Below are positions 10,976 to 20,917 of a stretch of DNA of 64,000 bases, in pieces. The notes beneath the pieces are model-generated. The model was given only the letters and a program-made list of their open reading frames with translations. It ran no database searches and was not told the origin of the DNA. Position numbers and translations under genes: made by a program. Position 1 is the first letter of the stretch; every line of letters begins with the position of its first letter. The stretch is from Yponomeuta sedellus. Lineage: Eukaryota; Arthropoda; Insecta; Lepidoptera; Yponomeutidae. The stretch covers positions 22,235,805-22,299,804 of the forward strand of contig OW203736.1 of assembly GCA_934045075.1 (NCBI GenBank), given 5' to 3'.

Positions 10976-11036
10976 ATATCTATGCGATGCTAGTCAAGCG
11001 GGTAATAATCGCGATTAGACCCATTTAATGTTAATT
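10976..11036. repeat. C-family fragment
   Basis: TGCGATGCTAGTC...GTAATAATCGCGATTAGACC is the C signature, in the opposite orientation to 9.3 kb. Confidence 0.5.
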
Positions 11037-11039
11037 TAT

Positions 11040-11458
11040 GATACAACATAATCAATCTACCGTCATATTATGTACTGATATTTGTAAAGTAGCTCCTAAA
11101 TTGTTCGCGGACCTAGTGAAAATTACGGAACGGAATTCGTAGACTCGGAAGCCGAATCAGACGATTGTACTAACACTATATGACTACAGTCAATGACATA
11201 TATTCACTGTACACACGACTATATGCTAAAGGTCTGCATGTACCCTCAGAGAATGTTCTGAACTAGCCGAGTTGAATCTCACAAGCGCCAAGACGTTAGA
11301 ACTTTGATCGAGTCAGCCATTTACTTCCGCAGTAAGGTCTCGGCTACACTGTGTAGTTTACATTGAGACTCGACGCAATTTTACACTGCTTCGACAAAAA
11401 AGAACGTTCTTGAGAGTCGTGCTGTGCTGCTTTTTGGAGTTAAGAGATTTTATTAATT
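11040..11458. other. No recognisable feature
   Basis: No supported frame, repeat or RNA gene. Confidence 0.35.
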
Positions 11459-11460
11459 AG

Positions 11461-11622
11461 CAAAGGGGAAGATAAAACGTACCCAGAACCGGCGTGCGTG
11501 CATGCAACTACTTATGAACGTTGATGAATCGAAGGTGATCTGTCAGGATCGTGGCAAGCGGCAGTCCCTGGTCTCTGCCTACCCCTCTGAGATACAGGCG
11601 TGAGGTTATAATGTATGTATTA
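11461..11622 (+). pseudogene. G-family LINE 3' end
   Basis: Homologous to 48192-48345, 19376-19545 and 58264-58345. The conserved part reads as a LINE C terminus (frame ...SLVSAYPSEIQA then stop), followed by a TGTATG-type tail. Only the last 50 codons or so survive. LINE clade not assigned. Confidence 0.6.
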
Positions 11623-11629
11623 AACAAAA

Positions 11630-11980
11630 AGTCGCGTAAAATAATTGTTCTGGCATATCAATGCCGCGCCTGTGATATGTAATTAATGTGACTTCTAGGG
11701 GAGCACAAGGTCAAGATAATGTTTATTCCATTATAGGATAGCGACATCTCGCTTTGCGCGGTACCGCCTAAATTAAACATAAATCAAAATGGCGCTTGCC
11801 GATAATAGGATCAAACTTTTGTCGTTACGTTGTGTCCCCGTAGCAGCCCGCAAAAGTATTCGCAAAGCAATACTATTCTGAATAAAGCATGTTTGAATTA
11901 AATAGTCCTAGTATTATTGGAAGAAGAGCAAGACTTTCGCCTTGGCATGTCTGCTAGCAGTATTACTGTTATTCCTACTT
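11630..11980. other. No recognisable feature
   Basis: No supported frame or repeat. Confidence 0.3.
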
Positions 11981-11982
11981 TT

Positions 11983-12170
11983 GTAAGAAAAACTAATGTT
12001 TTGGCAATTTAAGTTATTGATGGCAAGCATAAAATCTTATCATATCGGTAGCCAGCCACTGATCTACGAGTATATTAGGTTTAAGATGATTTGAGAAGTC
12101 AAGTCAAAGAGGAGTTCTTTATCCAGTTGCCTTAGCGGCTAACATTGTATAACATTCAGCAAATATAATG
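11983..12170 (+). repeat. H-family repeat, partial
   Basis: GGCAAGCATAAAATCTTAT, GGTTTAAGATGATTTGAGAA and ACATTCAGCAAA follow the order seen in the full copy at 48471-48955. Confidence 0.55.
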
Positions 12171-12175
12171 TGATT

Positions 12176-12262
12176 CTTTTTTTATGTAGCCTATAAACGT
12201 CCACTGTTCTCACTTACTACTCTCAGAGAGAGAATGGGCTTAATCCGCTATTTGACTCTCTT
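12176..12262 (-). mobile_element. E-family SINE, 3' half
   Basis: ATGTAGCCTATAAACGTCCA and AGAGAGAGAATGGGCTTAAT are E 3' motifs. The matching inner half lies at 12533-12665, so about 270 bp separates the two parts, probably a later insertion. Confidence 0.6.
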
Positions 12263-12532
12263 TTCAAGTAAGTCTTAAATGGTAAATATCTCTTCCCTTA
12301 GACCAACAAATATTTTAGTATATTTTTGAGGACTTAAAAGCAACAAAAATATATATTTTAAAACTTTGCTTTGCTAAACAGCCAAAAGAGCCGGTCAGCC
12401 ATTTTTGTCTATGGTTTGAAGACCTGAAGACTTGTAAACAAAGTTTGACATTCAACATCTGTGTGTGATTTGTGAGCATAGTAAAATAACAATAACGCAA
12501 CCATGATTTCATCGAGTTTACATGCAAAATAT

Positions 12533-12665
12533 GTTTCACATGCCTCACGATTAGCGAGTGGTATTGCTACTAAGTATAACATCACAAATGTACATAACTT
12601 AGAACAAAGTCATAATAGGTAGATAGATGCCCGCACTGAGAATCTAAGCCGTGTTTCTGGCTCAC
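12533..12665 (-). mobile_element. E-family SINE, inner half
   Basis: CCTCACGATTAGCGAGTGGT, ATTGCTACT and the CACAAATGTACATAACTTA run continue the copy starting at 12176. The tRNA head is degraded. Confidence 0.6.
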
Positions 12666-12667
12666 AA

Positions 12668-13018
12668 GTACATTCTTTAAATTCTTTACGTTGAAATCAA
12701 ATATTCATTTTTATCAGGCAGGCATTCTGATAAAAGTAACCCCAGTGTAATCTTACCCTAACAGACGGCGTCTGGGGTACATCTTGGGGGTTATTTAGCT
12801 ATTTAACAGAGCGAGTTTGTGGCCTGACAGCCACCAGGCGAGCATGGCTTAGCGGCTGAATGTCCGAGGTATTCGGGTCACAGACTCACAGCCAGTTCGG
12901 GAATTGCTCGGGATGAAGGTGACTGCCGAGTTTATGTGGAGTGGCGTGTTTGTGTTTAAGTTAGTTTGATCGCTAGTAGTTGTTTCAATTCGTTCGTATA
13001 TAAACTTTAATTCCCAAG
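12668..13018. other. No recognisable feature
   Basis: No supported frame or repeat. Confidence 0.3.
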
Positions 13019-13021
13019 ATT

Positions 13022-13160
13022 TACCATCGGTTTCTCGAACGCTAACAGGCTGTTAATCTACTGTTACCAGCTGACAGTTGGCAAAAGTGCATACAAAAAA
13101 TACAACTGACAGCAGTTAACAGTAGATTAACAGCCTGTTAGCGTTCGAGAAACCGGCGGT
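13022..13160. repeat. Long inverted repeat (MITE-like)
   Basis: Arms 13028-13066 and 13117-13155 are perfect reverse complements over 39 bp. Similarity continues imperfectly outwards to 13022 and inwards to about 13080. The arm word ACAGCCTGTTAGCG resembles the TIR of the MITE at 17601, but points the other way. Confidence 0.75.
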
Positions 13161-13179
13161 TAGGCTGTCAAACATCCTC

Positions 13180-13352
13180 GATGGGGCATTGTATACGTTT
13201 TCCCAATGAAATCCCTCAGGATATGGCTTCAGGAACGCGCTACAAAAAATACATAACAACTTTGTGCCAAAAGGGCTACAATAACGTTTTAATAACGGTT
13301 TATTTAGACGACAATGATGTCTGGAATTAAAGCCCCGTATGCGCCTATGCAT
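13180..13352 (-). repeat. Q-family LINE-like fragment
   Basis: Shares TTATTTAGACGACAATGATG and GTCTGGAAT(T/G)AA(A/G)GCC with 42440-42480. Probably the inner part of the same dispersed repeat in minus sense. Confidence 0.45.
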
Positions 13353-13364
13353 CAGCATGACGTA

Positions 13365-13735
13365 TCGATGTCAAGCGCAAGACCAGGAACACATTAATAC
13401 GAGGAAGCTCACGTCTCGTGTGTGTCACGCAACTAACTCAGCGACGTGTGATGTGACATCTCAATCCGACGGCTGGTTTTGCACGTAAGATAGAAAGTGA
13501 CAGAAAGTCTAGTTTACAGCGAACAAACCCTGGAAAGCATAGATCCCGTGGATAATTAATTACTAACATAGTTCTTAGAAAACAGATCCCCGCAACTTGT
13601 GAATGAGTCGAATGATTGATGTACCTTAAAACAAGCAGTGTACTCACCGCAAGTTTCTGAATTGGAAAATTCACTATAAAACACTAAGTATCAGTTTGTC
13701 TCTTCAGATTTCTTCAATAAATTATTCCAAGTAGG
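13365..13735. other. No recognisable feature
   Basis: A 78-codon minus frame here has no recognised motif. Confidence 0.3.
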
Positions 13736-13739
13736 TGAG

Positions 13740-13895
13740 CATCGTGATGGTTTGATGAAACCTGAGTGGCTGATGTGTTTTAATAACTCAGCGCTTGAAA
13801 ATGCCAAACCGCGGTGGGCACGCACGGTAATTAAGCCCCTACTATATCTCTAAGAGAAGTCCTAAGCCCTGCAGTGGGACGATTGTAGACTACAT
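13740..13895 (+). mobile_element. E-family SINE, headless
   Basis: Plus-sense body with AACCTGAGTGGCTGATGTG, CTCAGCGCTTGAAAATGCCA, CCGCGGTGGGCACGC, TTAAGCCCCTACTATATCTC and CCCTGCAGTGGGACG. Confidence 0.7.
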
Positions 13896-14206
13896 AAAAC
13901 AAAAAAGGTAAGCTTCTGTACTTTCCTTGTTTGTGACGTTTCAATTAGAACTATCCTGGATGCGCGATGCTCGCAGCTTCGATATTGGGACTTCAGAGAA
14001 TAACGCTTCAGAAATCTACCTGCATTTGACCTAAATATGTCCTTTTCAGACTAGCTGCGTGGGATAGGACATAAGCTGGTTTCGTTACCTCCGAAATACC
14101 TATTCCCAGAAAATCCGCTTTCGAGATCTGGTTTTAGCTCTAATCTAACTAATAAAACAGGTACAAAGGTACATGTAAATTTATAGTTTGTTGTTGAGTA
14201 AGCAAT

Positions 14207-14427
14207 GGCACGTTATGCCGTTGGTGCCGGCTGTCATACAATGGCAGTCGTTAAGTCATGTCAGAGGCCTTAATGGCGGCTTGATAACTTCTACAGTAAG
14301 GCCCGCCACTGTCTTACAATCCTCCGCCAACCCGGACTTGGCCCCGTGGTGGAGTATGGCCTAACCTTCCTGCGATGCAGGAAGAGACCCGTGCCCCAAC
14401 AGTGGGGACATACAAGGGTTGATAACG
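14207..14427 (+). mobile_element. 5S-headed SINE, 5'-truncated
   Basis: Plus-sense body and 3' terminus ending in GGGTTGATAACG. Flanked by aagcaat (14200-14206 and 14428-14434). The 5S-like head is absent. Confidence 0.8.
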
Positions 14428-14439
14428 AAGCAATATGGC

Positions 14440-15290
14440 TCGAGACACTGTTAGAGTGAAGGCCGGGGAGGAGTAAAGATGTAACTTGCACTTTTACTCT
14501 ACTATTCCAAATTTTGGTACCAGTTGCGTGCAAGCCATTGAACCTTGTCACTTTAACCTCTTCTAGCCTGATGTATAAAAATTGACTATTTTGACTTTCA
14601 CAAGGTACTGAAGTGCATACATGTGACTATTGGTATACTCGTAATATAATTAGTAACTTAGTTGGTATTCTGCCATGCTTCTGCTTTGCCGTATACGGAC
14701 TGTACCCGTCCGTGTACACGCGGCTTAAGGTAAGAGAAATTTCCAATAGTCCGGACACGCGTCAGTACCAGGAGTCCATAACATGCACAGATAATCATCG
14801 CCGCAGATGTCAATTGTGCGGCGGAACACTAAACATTTGCGGTTTGCGGCGACTACTGTCCGCGCGACGTTACTAACACCCCCAGCTGACGCAAAACTCA
14901 TTATACACGGTGGGTTATCACGGCATGTGCGGTTTTACGGCCGATTAGAGGGCATTAACTGATTAATGTCCACGCAGCTAACGCTGATCCAAACCGTACT
15001 TACTAGGAGACTAGAAAAATTGACAGGCACACCACAAATCAAACAGAACCAAAAACAGCTTGCTGGCGAACACTTACCTGCGAACAAGCGAAAAGCATTC
15101 ATTAGAGCAAGAACGGTATTAGTGCAATGGACCGATCCGTTTGCCGGGGATTAAGTTAATTGGGCTTGGACCGATGCCAGGCAGGGCACTAAGCGACTAA
15201 AGAAAACTAGGTACATTGTATGTCATTGGAGAGGTTCAGATAGCTCAAGACAGTGTGGAGGGGGGAATAGCATTTCTTAATGACTCGCGC
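14440..15290. other. Gap with weak exon-like stretch
   Basis: A plus frame from an ATG at 14613 runs through CGGCTTAAG then GTAAGAG (14727-14735 area), a good 5' splice-donor match. The peptide is hydrophobic near residues 15-30. No acceptor or homology supports a gene, so this is only noted. Confidence 0.2.
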
Positions 15291-15295
15291 TGCTC

Positions 15296-15384
15296 ATACA
15301 TAGTTATACATATAATATTGAACGGGGCTAATCGCGATTATTTATTCCGAAAAATGCGATTACCTTAATTTCCGAAGTTTACAT
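15296..15384. repeat. C-family fragment
   Basis: TGACTCGCGCTGCTCATA (15280s) precedes ATTGAACGGGGCTAATCGCG and ATTACCTTAATTTCCGAAGT. Confidence 0.5.
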
Positions 15385-15599
15385 TAACTAAAGGCAGGAA
15401 TCTTACAATAGCATTCCCACATACATAAAATTACGCCTGAATGTCGGAGGGGGAGACATTGTAAATACTACATCACGTTTAGCGCATATTCAACAGTTTT
15501 CCATTGATTGCGTGGTTATCCTTTATAGTTTCATTTTAAACCCGTTACGAGTTAGATAAGCTTTCTAACCACTACTCGACTAAGTAAAAGCCAGCTATA

Positions 15600-15850
15600 A
15601 AAAATCGATGTATCCGGAATCCCAGTCAATCTGCCGGACAGCTATTGTTAGAGGCCGGAAAAAACGCTTTAACAATAGGAAGCGCAATAAACGTCACATA
15701 GTGTACCAGGACGACATGACTGCAGCGGCTCAGCTGCTGCATCGCTGGAAGCCGTCCAACAATGCGGGAGCGCTTATCCGCTAGATAAACGACCTCGGCG
15801 CGGGTAGGGTTCCGTGGACGCAACGCAAAGCTCCGACTTTGCGGACAGGA
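15600..15850. other. GC-richer unassigned stretch
   Basis: A minus frame of 65 codons (15626-15823) crosses it. No domain or repeat family recognised. Confidence 0.2.
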
Positions 15851-15879
15851 ATCTACTGTGCAGCTAACGCGGTTAAAAT

Positions 15880-16430
15880 GGGTATACTATCTATCTATAT
15901 CTCTATAATTTGCCCTTTTACTTCTCATGCTCTGAAATTGCTAATTTGTGCAGGATATAGGCTACACAAAATCGATTTTTGTGCACAAGTGCGGCCAAAC
16001 ACAATAAAAAGTTAGATTAAAGATAGACTTTGTTATTTTATAATTTTTACTTTAATTTATTTGCCTCATGTGTGTTTTTTTAAGATATAGAAGATAAAAT
16101 TTAAATTAAAGTACGGTAGGTTATTTATTTAATTTAAGAAAATTATTATTACAAAATTAATTTAATAGTAGGTTTATAGTCCAAGCCTAATATCAATGTC
16201 GTAAGATTTAAACAAAAAAGCGGCAGGAAACAGGTCTTGTTTTTTCGTGCGTTTATTAAATATAATAATGTTATACTACTGTTTTATTTCATCGCAATCG
16301 AAGTGACGAGCGGAGTTTATGCGCAAAACCATTTTATCCTCGACATTACTATCGGAAAGTCTCGGATATAAATGGTTTCTTTTTGTGCAATTCTTGTAAA
16401 ATCTTCTATTTTATATACAATAATCGCTGT
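15880..16430. other. AT-rich gap
   Basis: No frame, repeat or RNA gene recognised. Confidence 0.35.
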
Positions 16431-16445
16431 TGGTAAAGGAAAACA

Positions 16446-16703
16446 ATGCTGTGTGGTGTCGGCCTAGAGAATAGCACCAACCCAAAGCTTCCCGCGGGTG
16501 TCGTAAAAGGCGACTAAGGGCCACACACCGGGGGGTGGGCAGCAGCGCCCCCTGCAGTACAATTCCACCAAACTGCGATCCTCAACCCGCATGCCCAGCA
16601 TGCGGATTATGGGCATTACCCCCCAATGATGGCACAACCTTGCGCTATGGCGCTCATTAGGGGAAGGCTATGTCCAGCAGTAGTCTAATATAGCCTATAG
16701 AAG
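16446..16703 (+). mobile_element. RT-tail SINE, full length
   Basis: Full 258-bp copy between perfect 11-bp TSDs, aaaggaaaaca (16435-16445 and 16704-16714). The head ATGCTGTGTGGTGTCGGCCT and the GTCGTAAAAGGCGACTAAGG block are shared with 60520-60785. The last 60 bp or so match the 3' end of the RTE LINE at 29.8 kb, so the SINE probably borrows that LINE's reverse transcriptase. The promoter type of the head is unclear. Confidence 0.85.
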
Positions 16704-16771
16704 AAAGGAAAACATAATGAAGAAAGCTTAGTGCCTTTGGTGTCAATATATTTAAGCGCTTGATATCAACA

Positions 16772-16852
16772 ATCCGCGGTGGGCACGCGTGGTTATTGCC
16801 GGCACTCTGTGAAAAAAGGCCTGTGCCCTGTAGTGGGACTTATATAGCTGGA
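16772..16852 (+). mobile_element. E-family SINE fragment
   Basis: CAATCCGCGGTGGGCACGCG then AAAAAGGCCTGTGCCCTGTA, plus-sense 3' part. Confidence 0.6.
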
Positions 16853-16859
16853 TTATTTA

Positions 16860-17440
16860 ATACAATAATACGTTCTCTATCGCTCTATCTGGACTTTTTA
16901 AAACTATTTTTATGTATACTTTTATTCTATCTTACCTTTTCTTTTTTTTAACATGAGCACTAGACATAACAAAAACTTAAGAAGGAAGACCGGAAGACTT
17001 AGGAGACAGGCGTCTTTTTGAAAGCCGGTCATCTAAGTCTTCCAGGACCACGGGCAACGTTGGAAAATTGCAAAATGTAAAATTAAACGAATAAATATCC
17101 GTGCAAACACAGTTTTTATCACACATTATATTGTCAATTAATTTTCGCGAATATCTTAAACCCAGAACCTCCTTAAAATGCATGTAAACAGGCTTCTTCT
17201 GGGAAAAATCGGTCCATCCTAGAACTCATCTTAACCCTTGGCCAAGATAGTGGTCAAGAGTAAGCCCATTTCTTATAAAAAAATCTAATCTAAGATTATT
17301 TAAGTCTGGTGCGGCTTATGGATCACATCTGAAATATTGTGTGCATTAATAGAGAGTACAAAGAAATAATTAAGTATGATCTGAGCCTTTGATTAATCAT
17401 AAAACCCATGTAATCCAACAATTTTCAAAGATATCTTTTG
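16860..17440. other. No supported gene
   Basis: A motif near 17212-17260 (CATCCTAGAACTCATCTTAA) recurs at 39300-39335 with changes. This suggests an old repeat. Otherwise nothing is recognised. Confidence 0.3.
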
Positions 17441-17447
17441 TTACAAT

Positions 17448-17600
17448 ACCACTCTTTAATCGTGAAGGAAAACATCGCGAGAAAACCTGAGTGTCTGAGG
17501 TATTCAAAAACCTCAGCCCCTGAAATGAAATTGCCAATCCGCGGTAAGCACGCGTGGTAATTAAGCCCGTACTCTCTCTTTTTGAGAGAAAGTAAATCTA
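17448..17600 (+). mobile_element. E-family SINE interrupted by a MITE
   Basis: CCACTCTTTAATCGTGAAGG, AACATCGCGAGAAAACCTGA and CCGCGGTAAGCACGCG run up to CTCTCTCTTTTTGAGAG. The expected SINE end is cut off where the MITE at 17601 begins. Confidence 0.7.
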
Positions 17601-17829
17601 CAGTCTGTTAGCTTTTAGAATATACCTCGGGCTCTAGAGTTGGCTTCCGTTTTCGTCGAAAGCACACGAGTGTAATACTACTTCCTGCTCTGTATAAAAC
17701 TTTTCTTCGCTATTTTGAAAAGTTATGTAAAGTTATTATTAATCATATTAGTTCCGATATTTCTATTACACGAATATGTCCGATTACATCCGATAGTAGC
17801 CGAGGTATATTCTAAAAGCTAATAGACTG
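17601..17829. mobile_element. MITE with 30-bp TIRs and TA target duplication
   Basis: TIRs at 17601-17630 and 17800-17829 match at 29 of 30 positions and begin CAGTCTGTTAGC. Both sides are bounded by TA (17599-17600, 17830-17831), as expected for Tc1/mariner-type transposition. 229 bp, non-coding. Confidence 0.85.
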
Positions 17830-17930
17830 TACGGTTACGTAAAAAATATCTATCATTAAGGTTTGGGGATCCGAAAGGTATCCGAAGCTACAAATCCCTG
17901 AGCCGCGTTCAATGACAGTACGATGTACAT

Positions 17931-17998
17931 TGCATAGCCGATCAAAACAATCTGTCTACCTCCTCGATAATCTGTAGATTATTTGACTATGCAATGTA
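17931..17998. repeat. Short inverted repeat
   Basis: TACATTGCATAG and CTATGCAATGTA form 12-bp perfect arms with about 45 bp between them. Confidence 0.5.
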
Positions 17999-17999
17999 A

Positions 18000-18570
18000 A
18001 TTGATATGAATTTCAGTTCTATGAAGTAGGTTCCTGTACAGTTCATTTATGACTTGTCATTTGTCATGATTTGACTTGTCATTTGTCATGTTTGCACCGT
18101 ATGACAGGGGCACAAGGTACATTATTGGAAATCGACAGGGGACTTCTTACGGTGAATGCACTGTACATCTACCGCACGCTGGTAACAATCAGAGAGCACT
18201 TGACGTAGATTGGAAAATCCACAATCGCGAACTTCGTTTCAATACCACTCTAAGCAGAGTATAGGTTTTTCATTTTAGCAAAGTTACTTTTCCAGTTTTC
18301 AAACAAGAACGAGACATGATTCGATAAAAAATACAGCGTCCAGCCACTTCCAGCGGGCCACAGCAACTCCCAGACACACACCGCTGTGTTTTTAACAAAA
18401 CTCCTGTTTATGGCGATTTATCAATGTCCGGAGCACTAACGGAAAAGGTTCAGTGCGGGTTTTTCGTAGACTATTTTTGTTTCATTTTAGACTCCATTTC
18501 CAGCGCTTGCAAAGTGAAACAAAAAGTTAATTCATAATTTTAATTAATTCATAAGCCGGATTGCAGGGGA
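18000..18570. other. Gap with a short tandem word
   Basis: GACTTGTCATTTGTCATG is repeated twice near 18052-18090. No gene is supported in the rest. Confidence 0.4.
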
Positions 18571-18579
18571 CATTTCCGA

Positions 18580-19080
18580 GCAATTCAATTCAATTCAATT
18601 CAATTTATTTCAACGTAAAGAATTTACATTCTGTTTGCTGAATGTCAAAGTACAATGTAACATGAAAGTGAAAGCCGCTGCCTTCGGGCCGTAATGTAGT
18701 GGAGAAAAAGGCAGCGGGAAAAAAAAACTCCACTCTGACCATCTTTTCTCAAGTCTTAAATCTAATACATTAGATACCACCTATACGCATAAGATTCCAT
18801 GATTGCCATTAATAACTTTAAATGTTAAGGCATTATTAAATAAATATACTTTTTTTACATAGGCCGTGAAAACATGACAAGTGCTGCGGCCAGACACACG
18901 AACAGCACTCGTTCACGAGCATAACGCAGAGGTCAGCCATCATCAGTCTCAACCATTTTGGAGGGAGATAGATGACCCGGCCACCACGCCACCATTCGAA
19001 TGACCTTTAGCAAACCTGCAGATTAAGTTTTTGTCAGTTATAGAATGTATGATATATTTACTAATATGCAATCACGTCAT
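18580..19080 (-). repeat. H-family LINE-3'-end-like repeat
   Basis: About 500 bp, the reverse complement of 48471-48955. In minus sense it runs from the GACGTGATTGCATATTA region to TTCTTTACGTTGAAATAAA. It ends in a (TTGAA)n tail, visible here as CAATT repeats at 18583-18605. The tail and repeated 3' end suit a LINE 3' region. Confidence 0.65.
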
Positions 19081-19375
19081 CTGTAAGCAATCGGAAAACT
19101 AACTTCTCTCAGTCTTTTATATATACTAAGCCGTGGGAATAGGATCACATAGGCAGTCAGCACGTTAACAAGCAACATCCTAATCCTATCGTGACATTGT
19201 AAAGCTTACGTCTTATGTCGGCTGCGCGCCGTGGAAACTGAAAACCAATTACTGGGGCAGGGATTAATCTGTCAAGATCTGCGGGAGCGATGCTAATGGC
19301 TATATGCTAGCCCTGCAGGGATCTAACTCGGAAATGCTCGAAAGGAAGTTTATTCCCCAAGCGCTAAGACCTTAG

Positions 19376-19545
19376 AAAATACCAAACATTAGCGAAGAGC
19401 CAGATTAACAGTATTCAAACCGGCTAGCAGGCATGCAGAAATAAATTAATGTTGACGAAGCGAAACAGTGGTTTGCCGGGATCGTGGCAAGTGGCAAACC
19501 TCATAGTCTCAGCCAACCGGTTCGACATACAGGTGTGAGTTTGTG
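19376..19545 (+). pseudogene. G-family LINE 3' end, diverged
   Basis: GGGATCGTGGCAAGTGGCAA and ACATACAGGTGTGAGTTTGT align with the other G copies. More diverged and frame-broken. Confidence 0.5.
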
Positions 19546-19549
19546 TGTC

Positions 19550-20300
19550 TATTCGAACAGCCTAGGAACTTAGGCATTGAGGTGAAGAATTTAACTAAGC
19601 GAAGAGCTCAAAGGTGCTCTTATAAGTAAATCTTGTCATATATGATAATATTTATTTGACAACATTCGAATATCGATCCAGAAATCTATAGTAGTCCGTT
19701 TACGTTGCGTTCCGCGTACGCATGTTCTATGCCATCGCGCAGTCGTGATGAATTGTAATGAAACAAATAACAGTTATTATTATCTAAATACAGTGAGATG
19801 TAAGCTTAATCTAGGCACAAGGCACTGTCGACACCGCTACTTCGATTGCGCGCATCTACTCGTACCTCTACTGGCGCAGCGAGCGAACCATTTGTTATTC
19901 GAATTCTTTACAGTCGATGCGATTAATCGTAAACCTTATACGCATCCGTATTCTATTCGAATAATAAATGTAATTAAGAATATAACTTTACTTAATTAAG
20001 ATACGGGCGACTGAGCAACAAAAATCTAAAGATGTTACTGTCAAATATACATTTAGAATGTCACTAACTTTTTTACACCATCGCGATTATTTGGAAAATG
20101 TTACGTTTTTACCTTAAGCAGGTAAACAATTAATTATAACAAACATTCAAGAGATGCAAGGTAAACTCCCCGAGGTACTAGAGGTTCATGATAGACAAGG
20201 CAGCTTAACGCTAAGACTCGTAGATCAATTATTAATGTACGGGGTTAAGAACACGCTGTTTACTACAGAATTTATTTGGTATTATTGTGTATGTATTTAC
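19550..20300. other. Flank of the mariner element, no gene
   Basis: AT-rich. An 84-codon plus frame (19745-19999) has no recognised domain. Confidence 0.3.
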
Positions 20301-20306
20301 GCAGTA

Positions 20307-20760
20307 TACAGGGTGTGTCGTAATTAATGGATAACCCTGTAGCTGCTGACTGGCCACATAATCATCTATTACATATCCCACTTTTATCGTCATTTGGCCA
20401 CGCATTTTTGAAATATGATTTTTTTTTTAATTTTCAAAAGAAATATTGCTATTTTTACAAAATTGGCTACCATTTCCACAAATAAAGAGGTTTTTTGCTT
20501 CTGTTTCTAATTCCTGAATATCTGTACTATTACTTGAATTAGAATAAAATAAGATAGTATTAACAATTATTTAAGAATAAATAGTTTTTTTCCTAATTTT
20601 CAAGGTCATTTCTGCCGGACTATGTTACTTTGACTGAATTTTCTTAAAAAAAAATGTATGGCACTCAAGTGGCCCATTATTTTAAAAAGTTGTCCACTTC
20701 ATACAGATTCTAAAATGGTGTCATAGTAAAAGGTACCTTGTCGCAATACAGAGTTATTAC
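20307..20760. repeat. Left TIR of the mariner element (454 bp)
   Basis: Reverse complement of 22551-23009 with few substitutions and small indels. Similarity stops sharply after GAGTTATTAC. It contains the outer sequence TACAGGGTGTGTCGTAATTA and the inner GTGGACAAC-type block. Confidence 0.95.
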
Positions 20761-20917
20761 AATTTATCCAGAAAATGGGCTAAAATTAAAAGTTACGTGT
20801 ATTAAATTTTAACGTTTTAAAATCGTTGTGAATTGCTTGTGATTAAACCTTACGAAATAAAATTTTATTTAATTTTAAAAAGGGCCTTTTAAAAGGGTAT
20901 GAATAATGAAACGAGTG

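Noticed and set aside
14596..14876. First exon with signal-peptide-like stretch and AAG|GTAAGAG donor
   Set aside because: One good donor match alone is weak, and no acceptor, homology or conservation could be seen.
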